This document shows, piece after piece, positions 17,975 through 27,465 of a stretch of 64,000 nucleotides of DNA; position 1 is the stretch's first letter; each line of letters begins with the position of its first letter. The translations under genes were made by a program, and so were the position numbers. The stretch is from Paenibacillus etheri (GTDB lineage Bacteria; Bacillota; Bacilli; Paenibacillales; Paenibacillaceae). The notes beneath the pieces are model-generated. The model ran no database searches. It was not told where the DNA came from and worked only from the letters and a program-made list of their open reading frames with translations. The stretch lies in contig NZ_LCZJ02000013.1 in NCBI RefSeq assembly GCF_001012825.1, positions 1 through 64,000 of the forward strand, given 5' to 3'.

Positions 17975-19102
17975 ATGGAAAAACTTAAAGTCATGACAAT
18001 CTTAGGCACCAGACCAGAGATCATTCGCTTATCTGAGTGTATTAAGGCTTGCGATAGATATTTCAATCATATTTTAGTACATACTGGACAGAACTGGGAT
18101 TATACTTTGAACGAGGTGTTTTTCAATGAACTTGAACTTCGGCAACCTGATTATTTTCTAGAGGCAGTGGGAACAAGCCTTGGTGAAACCATGGGGAATA
18201 TTATAGCTAAATCTTTTGAAGTGCTAGAGAAAGAAAAACCTGATGCTCTTCTAATTTTAGGTGATACTAATAGCGCACTTAGTGCTATTGCGGCTAAAAG
18301 ACTGAAAGTGCCTATTTTCCATATGGAAGCAGGCAACAGATGTTTTGATCAAAATGTTCCAGAAGAAATCAATCGTAAGATTGTTGATCATATCTCTGAT
18401 ATTAATCTGCCTTATACAGAGCATTCCAGAAGATATCTTCTATCGGAAGGATTCCGTAAAGAACATATTTTTGTTACAGGCTCTCCAATGCAAGAAGTGC
18501 TTCAGGCTCACATGGACAAAATTGATGCGAGTAATGTACTTGAGAGGTTGAACTTAAAAGCAGGAAAATACATTATCCTCTCAGCGCATCGTGAAGAAAA
18601 TATTGATAATGAGCAGAATTTTATGTCGCTTATGACAGCAATTAATAAGATAGCTGAGCGCTATAAAATACCAGTAATTTACTCTACTCATCCAAGAAGC
18701 GTGAAATATATTGAACAAAGAAATTTTAAGTTCCACCCACTTGTTCAGAATCTCAAACCATTTGGTTTTTTAGACTACAACAAGTTGCAAAAAAATAGTT
18801 ATTGCGTTCTTTCGGATAGTGGTACTTTGTCTGAGGAAAGTGCAATGCTAGATTTCCCAGGCGTCTTGTTAAGAACTTCTACTGAACGTCCAGAGGTACT
18901 TGATAAAGGGAGCGTTGTAATTGGTGGGATAGACGCCATGAGTTTAAACCAAGCTATGAAACTTGCTACAGCAATGAAAGACAATAAAGAAATAACTGTA
19001 CTTGCTCATGATTATGTAGATACAAATGTCTCCGTTAAAGTTGTGAAGATCATTCAAAGTTACACAAAGATAATTAATAGCGTGGTATGGCGAAAAGAAT
19101 AA
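17975..19102 (+). CDS. fnlC: UDP-N-acetyl sugar 2-epimerase (FnlC/CapG, WecB family)
   Basis: Third enzyme of UDP-L-FucNAc synthesis, epimerising C2 of the sugar. It belongs to the non-hydrolysing UDP-GlcNAc 2-epimerase fold: MTILGTRPEIIRL at residues 5-17, VHTGQNWDY, LGDTNSALSAIAAKR, FHMEAGNRCFDQNVPEEINRK and SDSGTLSEESA. Length 375 fits. GGAGG eight bases upstream sets ATG 17975, three bases after fnlB. On sequence alone it could be an ordinary WecB making UDP-ManNAc; the two preceding genes make FnlC/CapG much more likely. Confidence 0.92.
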   Translation: MEKLKVMTILGTRPEIIRLSECIKACDRYFNHILVHTGQNWDYTLNEVFFNELELRQPDYFLEAVGTSLGETMGNIIAKSFEVLEKEKPDALLILGDTNSALSAIAAKRLKVPIFHMEAGNRCFDQNVPEEINRKIVDHISDINLPYTEHSRRYLLSEGFRKEHIFVTGSPMQEVLQAHMDKIDASNVLERLNLKAGKYIILSAHREENIDNEQNFMSLMTAINKIAERYKIPVIYSTHPRSVKYIEQRNFKFHPLVQNLKPFGFLDYNKLQKNSYCVLSDSGTLSEESAMLDFPGVLLRTSTERPEVLDKGSVVIGGIDAMSLNQAMKLATAMKDNKEITVLAHDYVDTNVSVKVVKIIQSYTKIINSVVWRKE

Positions 19103-19120
19103 ATCATTGGGGTTGTTCAA

Positions 19121-20353
19121 ATGGATATACTTTTTCTTGGAGGGTTATTTCCAAAGGATGAAGAAAGTTTTATATACGAGAATAGTAAAGGTGTTATCCA
19201 ATTTGCTGCAAATGTATTGCAGTGGAATTTAGTAAATGGGTTAGAAAAGTGTTTAGACACTCCGATTAAGTTAGTTAATTCAATTTTTGTTGGTTCATAT
19301 CCAAAGCATTATAAACAGATGGTTGTAGGGTCTAGGTCATGGGAGCATACAAATAACTCAAATGATATTAATGTAGGTTTTTTGAATTTGTTTGGAATAA
19401 AACAAATTTATAGAGCGATATCAATTTCAAAATATACTAAGTTGTGGGCTAAAGAAAGAGAATCGAAATTAAAAGTAATTATTATTTATTCTATGAACAC
19501 ACCGTTTATTTATGCAGCTATGAAAGCGAAAAAAGTGAATCCTAATATTCATATTTGTTTAATATGCCCTGATCTCCCTGAATTTATGAATATTGGAAAA
19601 AAAAGAAGTGTATTATTTAGACTTCTTAAGTCAGTAGATAAGTCAGTAATGGGTGAGTTATTGAAAAATGTGGATTCTTTTGTGTTTTTGACTAAGTTCA
19701 TGGCTGAAAGAGTGAATTCACAAAACAAACCGTGGACTGTGTTGGAAGGAATAGTGAACACAGACCAGTTAGTTGATGATATAAGCTATAAAGATGGAAT
19801 GCTAAATAAAAATAAATGCATATTATATACTGGCACACTTAACAAAGCCTATGGAATTATGGATTTATTAGATGCTTTCAAAATTATCAAAGATGACTCA
19901 ATAGAACTTTGGATTTGTGGAACAGGCGAGGCACAGACAGAGGTTAAGGATTTGGCGAGTATAGACAAAAGAGTTATTTATTTTGGACAAGTTTCTCATG
20001 CCGAGGCCACAAAACTTCAACATAAAGCAGACCTGCTTATAAATCCAAGAAATAGTGAGGGAGAGTATACTAAATTTTCATTTCCTTCTAAAATACTCGA
20101 GTATATGCTATCAGGTACACCGGCTCTGATTTATAAGCTAGCAGGAATACCTGATGAATACTATGATTATTTATTTACAATAAATGGAATAGGACCTGAG
20201 GCAATTGCTTCAAGTATAAAAGAAATATTAAGCCAAACTCCAGAAAGTTTAATTGATTTTGGGGCGAAATCAAGAGAATTCGTCATTTCTAATAAAAATC
20301 CAGAAATCCAAACAAGTAAAATTATTGAATTATTTAATCGATCTAAAACTTGA
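19121..20353 (+). CDS. Glycosyltransferase, GT-B fold (GT4-like)
   Basis: Probable repeat-unit glycosyltransferase. The N-terminal half begins MDILFLGGLFPKDE. The C-terminal half has the donor-site pattern: ILYTGTLNKAYGIMDLLDAF near residues 235-254, LWICGTGEA, VIYFGQVSHAEATKLQHKADLLINPR and FPSKILEYMLSGTPALIY. The conserved Glu of GT4 enzymes is in the KILEYM stretch. Length 410 is typical. It starts 18 bases after fnlC with a weak ribosome binding site. The sugar transferred cannot be read from sequence. A 240-base gap follows before the next gene. Confidence 0.88.
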   Translation: MDILFLGGLFPKDEESFIYENSKGVIQFAANVLQWNLVNGLEKCLDTPIKLVNSIFVGSYPKHYKQMVVGSRSWEHTNNSNDINVGFLNLFGIKQIYRAISISKYTKLWAKERESKLKVIIIYSMNTPFIYAAMKAKKVNPNIHICLICPDLPEFMNIGKKRSVLFRLLKSVDKSVMGELLKNVDSFVFLTKFMAERVNSQNKPWTVLEGIVNTDQLVDDISYKDGMLNKNKCILYTGTLNKAYGIMDLLDAFKIIKDDSIELWICGTGEAQTEVKDLASIDKRVIYFGQVSHAEATKLQHKADLLINPRNSEGEYTKFSFPSKILEYMLSGTPALIYKLAGIPDEYYDYLFTINGIGPEAIASSIKEILSQTPESLIDFGAKSREFVISNKNPEIQTSKIIELFNRSKT

Positions 20354-20595
20354 TAAGTTCACTAACAACATGTTTATTAGAATTAACAATATGTAAAAAT
20401 AGGGTGAATCTATCAGAAGAGATAACTTAATAAGGTGATAGGAATCGATTAATTATAGATATAATGTGTGTTTTGGATTATGTTAAGACTTCTTTAAATA
20501 TATGACGTGGGAACTTGATATAGGTAAGATTAAATATTTATCATCAGGGAAAAGAATAGTTATCTAAGGCTAGTGTGAAGAAAGGGATTTATCTC
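20354..20595 (+). other. Intergenic gap inside the glycan operon, possible internal promoter
   Basis: No gene seen. A consensus-like TATAAT lies at 20460-20465 about 130 bases before the next start, but the -35 position holds only GATAGG. It could be an internal promoter or chance in AT-rich DNA. Confidence 0.3.
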
Positions 20596-21855
20596 ATGAA
20601 AATATTGTGGCTTACGAATATTCCATTACCAGAAGCTAGTACATTAATGAATAGCAAATCTCTACCTTTCGGAGGATGGCTCGTTAATACGTCTAAATAC
20701 TTAGCAAACTCTGAAAATATAGAACTTTCAATCACTTTCCCATGTAATTCATTCAGGGAGTTTAATGTATTAAATGGAGAAAAAATTATATATTATCCTT
20801 TTCCTCAGAAAAAAAAGGAATCTGAAGTAAAACGATTTCTTGAAGAAATTGTTGATAGATCTCGTCCTGAAATTGTACATATTTTTGGAACAGAATACAT
20901 CCATACGCTTGAAATGGTTAATATTTGCAATGAAAGAAAAATTAAAGTGCTTATTTCTATACAAGGACTAGTATCTATTTATGCTCAACATTATATGGCT
21001 AACTTGCCAAGAAAGGTTCAAAACAAATTTACATTCAGAGATCTAATAAAACGTGACAACTTAGTGCAACAACAGCTTAAATTTCAACATAGAGGGATTT
21101 TCGAAATATTAGCCTTGAAAAAGGTGAAACATGTATTAGGTAGAACTACTTGGGATAAAGCTTGCACATTACAGATTAACCCTCATATTACATATCATTA
21201 CTGCAATGAAACTTTGAGGGAAAGTTTTTATAACGCTAAGTGGGATATTGAACATATTGAAGAACATTCTATATTTATCAGTCAGGGGACATATCCTATA
21301 AAAGGATTGCATCATATGCTGGAAGCTATGTCAATAATTATAAAGAAGTTTCCGAAGGCAAAGCTTTATGTTGGTGGGATTGATAATTCGAATGATCAAG
21401 GTTTAAAAGCAAAATTGAAAAAGAATTCTTATGGGAAATATATAAACCATCTTATCAAGAAATTTAATCTTCAAGATAAAGTGTTTTTTACAGGTAGTTT
21501 ATACGAGAAGGAAATGTTAAACAGATATTTAAGGGCCAATGTATTTGTTTGTCCCTCATCAATTGAGAACAGTCCAAATTCTCTTGGAGAAGCAATGATA
21601 CTGGGAGTTCCTTGTGTAGCATCTTTTGTTGGGGGAGTAAGTGATTTGTTAATTGATAAGCAGGAAGGATTTCTTTATCAATCAGATGCGCCCTATATGT
21701 TGGCGCATTATGTCTGTGAAATTTTTACGGATAACAATTTAGCATTGAAATTTTCTATTAGTGCAAGAGAACATGCTCTTAGAACTCATGATAGAGAGTC
21801 TAATTTAGAAAAGATCACTCAGATATATAATAATATAGTTGAACTCAGTTCATAA
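20596..21855 (+). CDS. Glycosyltransferase, GT4 family
   Basis: GT-B glycosyltransferase. The frame is open from GTG 20575, but AAAGGGAT at 20581-20588 and the family N-terminus MKILWLTNIPLPEA favour ATG 20596 (419 residues). The C-terminal donor domain contains ISQGTYPIKGLHHMLEAM, KLYVGGIDN, VFFTGSLYEKEML, and the GT4 signature VCPSSIENSPNSLGEAMILGVPCVASFVGGVSDLL with the conserved Glu in SLGEAM. It is surrounded by other glycan genes and probably adds one sugar of the repeat unit. Donor and acceptor are unknown. Confidence 0.9.
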   Translation: MKILWLTNIPLPEASTLMNSKSLPFGGWLVNTSKYLANSENIELSITFPCNSFREFNVLNGEKIIYYPFPQKKKESEVKRFLEEIVDRSRPEIVHIFGTEYIHTLEMVNICNERKIKVLISIQGLVSIYAQHYMANLPRKVQNKFTFRDLIKRDNLVQQQLKFQHRGIFEILALKKVKHVLGRTTWDKACTLQINPHITYHYCNETLRESFYNAKWDIEHIEEHSIFISQGTYPIKGLHHMLEAMSIIIKKFPKAKLYVGGIDNSNDQGLKAKLKKNSYGKYINHLIKKFNLQDKVFFTGSLYEKEMLNRYLRANVFVCPSSIENSPNSLGEAMILGVPCVASFVGGVSDLLIDKQEGFLYQSDAPYMLAHYVCEIFTDNNLALKFSISAREHALRTHDRESNLEKITQIYNNIVELSS

Positions 21856-21900
21856 TAGAATAAAATATCGAGAAGTATTTAAAAAAAGTGGGAAGATACC

Positions 21901-23238
21901 TTGAATATACTTTGGCTTGCTAAGGATAAACTTTTAAATAATGAAGTAGCCAGAAAAGTTTTAGGAAACTCTAGTTGGTTGGTAAGTGATAAAATTTTTA
22001 ATATGATCCTTAGTATCTTTGTAACTGCAATAGTTGCACGTTATTTCGGTCCTGAGGTCTATGGAGAATTTAATTATGCATTAGCTATTGTTTCTTTATT
22101 TACAGTTTTATCTACATTAGGTTTGGAAATCTTAGTAGTCAAAACTATTGTAGACAAAGACCAAGAAGAAGGAACAATTCTCTGTACAAGTTTTTTGTTA
22201 AGGGTTTTAGGCGGAATTTTATTAACTGTTGTCTCCTGCATAGTAATGTGGATATTAGAACCATCGGATAAATATTTGCAATTTATTGTTCTTATAATGT
22301 CCTTCTCCATGGTGATAAGATCATTCGAAGTGATTGAATATTGGATACAAGCCCACCAAAAAGCGAAAATATCATCATTAATAAGAATTATTGTAAGTTT
22401 AATAACTGCTGCTTTGAAATTATTATTAGTATATTTAAAAGGCGATCTAATTTTATTTTCTTTAATTTACACAATAGATATTGCAATAATAAGTGCCGCA
22501 TTAGTCTTTGCATATCTTAAATATCGTCAAGAGAAGACTCGCTGGAAATTCAGTATAAGTTATGCAAAAGAAATTCTATCGCAGAGCTGGTATCTTGTTC
22601 TTTCAGGATTAATGGTGTCCTTATACATGAGAATTGATCAAGTTATGCTAGGTACAATAATGCCGAACAAAGATGAACTTGGTATATTCTCGGCAGCGGT
22701 TAGAATTGCAGAGATGTGGTATTTTGTCCCAATGGCTATTATCGTATCTTTTAGACCTGTGATTATGAGTAAAAAGAAGACTAATAACGATGATTATATA
22801 AAATCGGTACAGTTACTTTATAATATCGTAGCTTGGATGGGAATTGTATTTGGTTTATTCATATTATTATTTTCGAAGATAATCATTGGTATATTGTATG
22901 GACCTGATTATATAGAATCAGCAAGAATATTGTCAGTTAGCATATGGGCAGGAATATTTGCGATGTTAGGATCTGCTAGAGGAGTTTGGTTAGTAAGTGA
23001 AGGCTTACAAAAGTATTCTATGGCGTATATAGCTGCTGGTTGTATTATTAATATATCACTGAATTATTTTTTAATACCATCTTATGGTGGTTATGGGGCC
23101 GCAGTAGCTACACTAATCTCACAAATAACAGTTGCAATTATTGCTCCGGCATTTTTCAAACCAACGAGAATTTCATCTATGATGATGTTAAGGGCATTTA
23201 ATTTGAAAAAGTTTATTATGGACATTAAGCACAAATAA
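21901..23238 (+). CDS. wzx: Wzx-like oligosaccharide flippase (MOP/PST family)
   Basis: Polytopic membrane protein that moves the undecaprenyl-linked repeat unit across the membrane. It starts at TTG 21901 after GTGGGAAG. The N-terminus holds a GNSSWLVSDKIFNM segment typical of the flippase family (a polar stretch before the first helix), followed by about 12 hydrophobic helices over 445 residues. ARYFGPEVYGEFNYA near residues 47-61 and a RIDQVMLG motif near 248-255 are also family features. It belongs with the polymerase gene at 28017 and the Wzz-like gene at 8762. Transport function is secure at family level; the cargo is the locus glycan by inference. Confidence 0.92.
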   Translation: MNILWLAKDKLLNNEVARKVLGNSSWLVSDKIFNMILSIFVTAIVARYFGPEVYGEFNYALAIVSLFTVLSTLGLEILVVKTIVDKDQEEGTILCTSFLLRVLGGILLTVVSCIVMWILEPSDKYLQFIVLIMSFSMVIRSFEVIEYWIQAHQKAKISSLIRIIVSLITAALKLLLVYLKGDLILFSLIYTIDIAIISAALVFAYLKYRQEKTRWKFSISYAKEILSQSWYLVLSGLMVSLYMRIDQVMLGTIMPNKDELGIFSAAVRIAEMWYFVPMAIIVSFRPVIMSKKKTNNDDYIKSVQLLYNIVAWMGIVFGLFILLFSKIIIGILYGPDYIESARILSVSIWAGIFAMLGSARGVWLVSEGLQKYSMAYIAAGCIINISLNYFLIPSYGGYGAAVATLISQITVAIIAPAFFKPTRISSMMMLRAFNLKKFIMDIKHK

Positions 23239-23249
23239 GGGTGATTTAT

Positions 23250-24614
23250 ATGGGGAAAAGGCGCTTAATTCGGATTATTAAAAGATTAAATGATCCTCGT
23301 TATATTCAATATGGATTCAGTCATTATTTTGGTAAGAAAATAATTAATTCCAAATTGAAGGATCTTCAAGCATATCATCTAGGTCATGATTTTGATTTCG
23401 AAAGTATTAACAGAAAAAAACTGTTCAAAATTCTTAAGTATGCATCAAAGAATTCTCTATACTACAAACAGTTATTTATTGAGAATCAGATAGATATAAA
23501 AAACCGTGAAGACTTTTTTAGAATTCCTTTTCTTGATAAGAGTACTATCAGAGAAAAGAGAAATGACATTATGGTTATACCTGACACGAAAGACTATATT
23601 AGTTTTGTAACCACTGGAGGAAGTACCGGTGAACCATTAGGGTTTTATACATTAGGGAGTTATGATTCAGAACACCAATATTTCTTATATAGGATGTTTG
23701 GGTATTCCCCAGGGGATAAAATTTTGGCAATGGACGGTACAATAATACCAAAAGACTTATTAAGTAAGAATATATTTTGGGTTCGAAAAAGTGATGAGGA
23801 TATTCCTTATGGAAGTTTTGCTCTATCATCTCAATATCTTACTAATGAAAATAAAAAAATATATGTAAAGTTTATACTAGACTTCAAGCCCAGTATAATC
23901 AGAGGTTACCCATCATTTATCGATTCGATAGCAGCTTATATTAGCGATAATAATATTGAATTAGGTTTAGAGATAAAAGGGATCGAATTAACTTCTGAAA
24001 GATTCAATGATTATCAGGTGGAAAATATAAAGCGGGCCTTCAATACTAAAATTATAAATCAATATGGTCATGCTGAAGCTAGTGTTTTCGGATATTCTAT
24101 CGATGATACGTTAATGACGTACTGTTCGCCTTTTTATGGTTATACAGAAGTCATTGGTGAAAATGGAATTCATGTTCAACCGGGTGAAGTTGGTGAAGTT
24201 GTAGTAACTGGGTTTAATAACTATGCTATGCCATTCATACGGTATCGTACAGGTGATTTGGCTGCTTACGACGGTTTGGAGAAAGGGATAGTTAGACTTA
24301 AGCAAATTTCAGGCAGAACACAGGATTATATTTATACTGATGATATGGAGAAAGTTCTACTAACTGCTATAGTTTTTGGTAGGCATTACAAAGCTTTTAA
24401 CCATATAGAAAAATGGCAGATTGTACAGAATACTCCTGGGGAGATCATTTTTAAAATAATAAAAAATGATGATTTTTCAATAGAAGATCAAATAGAGCTT
24501 CATGATAATTTTTATAATATTGCAAAGATAAAGGCATATTTTGAATTTGTAGAAGTGTTACCTTTAACAAAGAGAGGAAAATCAAAATTACTAATTCAAA
24601 ATATATCGGTGTGA
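23250..24614 (+). CDS. CapK/PaaK-like adenylate-forming enzyme
   Basis: Member of the phenylacetate-CoA ligase-like branch of the ANL (AMP-binding) superfamily. The phosphate-binding loop is SFVTTGGSTGEP near residues 115-126; a YGHAEASV motif near 273-280 corresponds to the adenine-contact region, and YRTGDLAAYD near 335-344 holds the conserved Asp of the hinge area. The frame opens at GTG 23241, but AAGGGTGA upstream favours ATG 23250 (454 residues). Such CapK-like proteins occur in capsule and O-antigen loci, but their substrate is generally not known. No acyl carrier or partner acyltransferase is next to it. It might activate an acid that decorates the glycan; that is inference. Confidence 0.85.
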   Translation: MGKRRLIRIIKRLNDPRYIQYGFSHYFGKKIINSKLKDLQAYHLGHDFDFESINRKKLFKILKYASKNSLYYKQLFIENQIDIKNREDFFRIPFLDKSTIREKRNDIMVIPDTKDYISFVTTGGSTGEPLGFYTLGSYDSEHQYFLYRMFGYSPGDKILAMDGTIIPKDLLSKNIFWVRKSDEDIPYGSFALSSQYLTNENKKIYVKFILDFKPSIIRGYPSFIDSIAAYISDNNIELGLEIKGIELTSERFNDYQVENIKRAFNTKIINQYGHAEASVFGYSIDDTLMTYCSPFYGYTEVIGENGIHVQPGEVGEVVVTGFNNYAMPFIRYRTGDLAAYDGLEKGIVRLKQISGRTQDYIYTDDMEKVLLTAIVFGRHYKAFNHIEKWQIVQNTPGEIIFKIIKNDDFSIEDQIELHDNFYNIAKIKAYFEFVEVLPLTKRGKSKLLIQNISV

Positions 24615-24623
24615 GGTGTATGT

Positions 24624-25535
24624 ATGTTAGCTCCTGTTTTGATATTTGTTTATGCAAGACCAGAACACACTAAGCAGACAATTGAATCATTATCCTCTAA
24701 TTATCTGGCTAGTGAAACTGACCTCTTTATTTTTTCAGATGCACCTAAAAATGAAAAATCTATTGAGATGGTGAAGCTTGTACGAGATTACATTGATACA
24801 ATTCCAGACAAAAAAATATTTAGATCAGTCAAAATCATTAAATCAGAAGTAAATAAAGGACTAGCGAATTCAATAATCTCAGGTGTTAGTGAAATTGTTA
24901 AATTGAATGGACAAGTTATTGTTCTTGAAGATGATTTAATAACTTCTCCAGATTTCCTGAACTATATGAATGATGCTTTAAAGTTTTATGAAAATGATAA
25001 AAAAATTTGGTCAATAAGTGCTTATACATTTGATTTGGAGTTCCCGGACAAATATAAAAGCGAAATATACTTATCATATAGAGCATGCAGTTGGGGATGG
25101 GCAACTTGGAAAGATAGATGGGATACTGTAGATTGGAAAGTTACTGATTACAAGACTTTCAAAAAAGATAAGAGACTTCGAGATAAGTTTAATCGTGGTG
25201 GAAGAGATATGTCTGGTATGTTGGATGCACAAATTGCTGGGAAGATTGATTCCTGGGCAATTCGATGGTGTTATAGTCAATTTAAATCCGATATGTTTAC
25301 TGTATATCCCAGAGTTTCAAGGGTAAGAAATATTGGGCTTGATGGTTCAGGTACCCATAGTGGAATAAGTACTAGATACGATACAACACTCAATAAAAGT
25401 ACTAAGAAGTGTGAGTTTGATCATCCAGAGCTAAATGACATAATTTTAAGATTATTCAAAGATAGATTTGGAACTCGATTTGAGTATTTTATTATATGGA
25501 ATAAAATACTCATAAAAAAAATGCTAAGGATTTGA
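24624..25535 (+). CDS. Glycosyltransferase, GT-A fold (GT2-like)
   Basis: Probable cytoplasmic glycosyltransferase. The N-terminus PVLIFVYARPEHTKQTIESL and the acidic metal-binding segment VIVLEDDLITSPDFL near residues 95-109 are typical of GT-A enzymes, as is SYRACSWGWATWKDRW near 155-170, a pattern I associate with a glycosyltransferase group in polysaccharide loci. Length 303. It starts ten bases after the CapK-like gene with GTGAGGTG as ribosome binding site and ends four bases before the UDP-glucose dehydrogenase gene. The donor is unknown; UDP-glucuronate is possible because of the next gene, but unproven. Confidence 0.82.
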   Translation: MLAPVLIFVYARPEHTKQTIESLSSNYLASETDLFIFSDAPKNEKSIEMVKLVRDYIDTIPDKKIFRSVKIIKSEVNKGLANSIISGVSEIVKLNGQVIVLEDDLITSPDFLNYMNDALKFYENDKKIWSISAYTFDLEFPDKYKSEIYLSYRACSWGWATWKDRWDTVDWKVTDYKTFKKDKRLRDKFNRGGRDMSGMLDAQIAGKIDSWAIRWCYSQFKSDMFTVYPRVSRVRNIGLDGSGTHSGISTRYDTTLNKSTKKCEFDHPELNDIILRLFKDRFGTRFEYFIIWNKILIKKMLRI

Positions 25536-25539
25536 TTAA

Positions 25540-26841
25540 ATGAAGATTTCTGTAGCCGGAACAGGTTATGTAGGTTTAGTTACTGCTGTTTGCTTAGCAG
25601 AGAAAGGAAACATTGTAACTTGTTTGGATATAGACATGGGGAAAATAGCACTGATGCAAAAGGGGTTTTCTCCAATATTTGAGCCGAAATTAGAAGAACT
25701 CATGCAAAAAAATAGAGATAACATAGTATATACTTCTGATTACATAATGGCTTATAGAGATGCTGATGTAATAATTATAGGTGTTGGGACTCCGGAAAAG
25801 AAGGATGGTTCTGCAAATTTAAAATATGTATTTGAAGTTGCAAAACAGATAGCTGAAACAGTCGAAAGGGATTGTATAGTAATAGTTAAGTCTACAGTAC
25901 CTGTAGGAACCAACGATAAGGTAGAACAAATCATTAAAGAAAATAGGAAATGTAAGGTGAATATAGAAGTTGTTTCCAATCCGGAGTTTTTGTCTCAAGG
26001 TACAGCCGTGCAAGATACTCTTAATGCTACAAGAATAGTGCTGGGTGTTGAGTCTCAGAAAGCTGAAAGTATTTTGAAGCAAATGTACAGTCAATTTGAA
26101 ATACCATTTGTAATTACAGATCGTAGAAGTGCTGAAATGATTAAGTATGCCGCGAATGATTTTCTTGCACTGAAGATATCATATATTAATGAAATGGCAA
26201 ATTTGTGTGAGATTGTCGGGGCTAACATTGAGGATGTTGCCAAAGGGATGGGAATGGATCCTCGAATAGGTGATCGTTTCCTAAATGCTGGCATTGGTTA
26301 TGGAGGTTCATGCTTTCCAAAAGATACTAAAGCTTTACATTGGTTAGCTAGTTTTAATGATTATGAGTTAAAAACCGTAAAAGCTGCAATAGAAGTGAAT
26401 GAGAATCAAAAAATAAAACTTATAAAAAAATCCAAAAAATACTTTGATAGTTTTAAAGGGCTTAATATCGCAGTGTTAGGTTTAACATTTAAGCCTGGAA
26501 CTGATGATCTGAGAGACGCACCATCTCTAGTTAATATTCCATTATTAATTGAGGATGGAGCTAATGTTAAAGCATGGGATCCAGTGGGGATGGATAATTT
26601 CCGGAAAATATATCCCGATGAAATTAAGTATTGTAATTCGATAGAGGAAACACTTATAGATACAGATATTTGCTTTATTTTTACAGAATGGCCGGAAATT
26701 AAGAATTTTAAACTTGAAAAATTTACAAGGCTGATGAAAAATCCTTTGGTTTTAGATGGTAGGAACTGCTATTCACTTGATGAAGCGGAGAAAAGGGGAT
26801 TAATCTATGAATCTATTGGCAGAAGAAAAGTGTTCAATTGA
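25540..26841 (+). CDS. ugd: UDP-glucose 6-dehydrogenase
   Basis: Oxidises UDP-glucose to UDP-glucuronate with two NAD+. The N-terminal Rossmann motif is GTGYVGLV near residues 7-14; STVPVGTND and NPEFLSQGTA near 126-150 belong to the family. The catalytic cysteine is Cys258 in GYGGSCFPKDT, and the C-terminal domain has GLTFKPGTDDLRDAPS. Length 433 is standard (TuaD/YwqF types). In B. subtilis the homologue YwqF is a substrate of the YwqD kinase and YwqE phosphatase, both of which have homologues here, so activity may be controlled by tyrosine phosphorylation. The product predicts glucuronate, or a sugar derived from it, in the polymer. Confidence 0.96.
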   Translation: MKISVAGTGYVGLVTAVCLAEKGNIVTCLDIDMGKIALMQKGFSPIFEPKLEELMQKNRDNIVYTSDYIMAYRDADVIIIGVGTPEKKDGSANLKYVFEVAKQIAETVERDCIVIVKSTVPVGTNDKVEQIIKENRKCKVNIEVVSNPEFLSQGTAVQDTLNATRIVLGVESQKAESILKQMYSQFEIPFVITDRRSAEMIKYAANDFLALKISYINEMANLCEIVGANIEDVAKGMGMDPRIGDRFLNAGIGYGGSCFPKDTKALHWLASFNDYELKTVKAAIEVNENQKIKLIKKSKKYFDSFKGLNIAVLGLTFKPGTDDLRDAPSLVNIPLLIEDGANVKAWDPVGMDNFRKIYPDEIKYCNSIEETLIDTDICFIFTEWPEIKNFKLEKFTRLMKNPLVLDGRNCYSLDEAEKRGLIYESIGRRKVFN

Positions 26842-27465
26842 TTGTTAAATAAACATAATAAGAAAGCCTACAGATTTTTTTTGTTCATACTCTGTCTGAT
26901 TATACTATGTTTATTTTCCGCAGGCCGGTTTCTCTGCGTAACAGAGTCACTAACAAAAGCAGATGTCATCATTGTGCTTAGCGGTGGTGTTGGGCGGGTA
27001 GAGAAGGGGGTTGAATTATATGTAGCTGGTTATGCTCCTCATATTCTACTATCCAACTCTAAAGAGTCATCTAGCACAACTGGTGACATGTACCAAACGG
27101 CGATTGCGCTTGGTATCCCGCGGCATGTTATCTTTACAGAGAACGAAGCACAGAGTACCTATCAAAATGCCGAATATTCACTGTCTATCATGAAGAAACA
27201 GAGTTATAAATCTGCCATCGTTGTTTCTTCTGACTTCCATATGCGGCGCGTAAAGCTTCTTTTTGATCGTATTTATAAGAAGTCGGATATTGAACTTAGT
27301 TATGTAGGTTCTGCCTCAGGATATAATGCTAAGAGCTGGTGGAGTAATAGGAAGAGTAGGGTAACTACGTTAAATGAATACATTAAAATAATTGGAAATG
27401 CTTTTGGTTACAATGGATCTGAGGCGAAATCAACTCTCAATCAAATTAATAGTTGGTTCGACTAG
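26842..27465 (+). CDS. YdcF/ElyC-family membrane-anchored protein (DUF218)
   Basis: A single N-terminal hydrophobic helix (about residues 11-30) is followed by the DUF218 domain: ADVIIVLSGGVGRVEKGVELY near 39-59, ILLSNSKESSST, ENEAQSTYQNAEYS, and VVSSDFHMRRVKLLF near 127-141. DUF218 proteins such as SanA, ElyC and YdcF are linked to envelope integrity, but a reaction is not established. The start is TTG 26842 directly after the ugd stop codon, with no good ribosome binding site, so translation probably depends on coupling to ugd. Length 207. The domain assignment is solid, the role in the glycan locus open. Confidence 0.85.
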   Translation: MLNKHNKKAYRFFLFILCLIILCLFSAGRFLCVTESLTKADVIIVLSGGVGRVEKGVELYVAGYAPHILLSNSKESSSTTGDMYQTAIALGIPRHVIFTENEAQSTYQNAEYSLSIMKKQSYKSAIVVSSDFHMRRVKLLFDRIYKKSDIELSYVGSASGYNAKSWWSNRKSRVTTLNEYIKIIGNAFGYNGSEAKSTLNQINSWFD

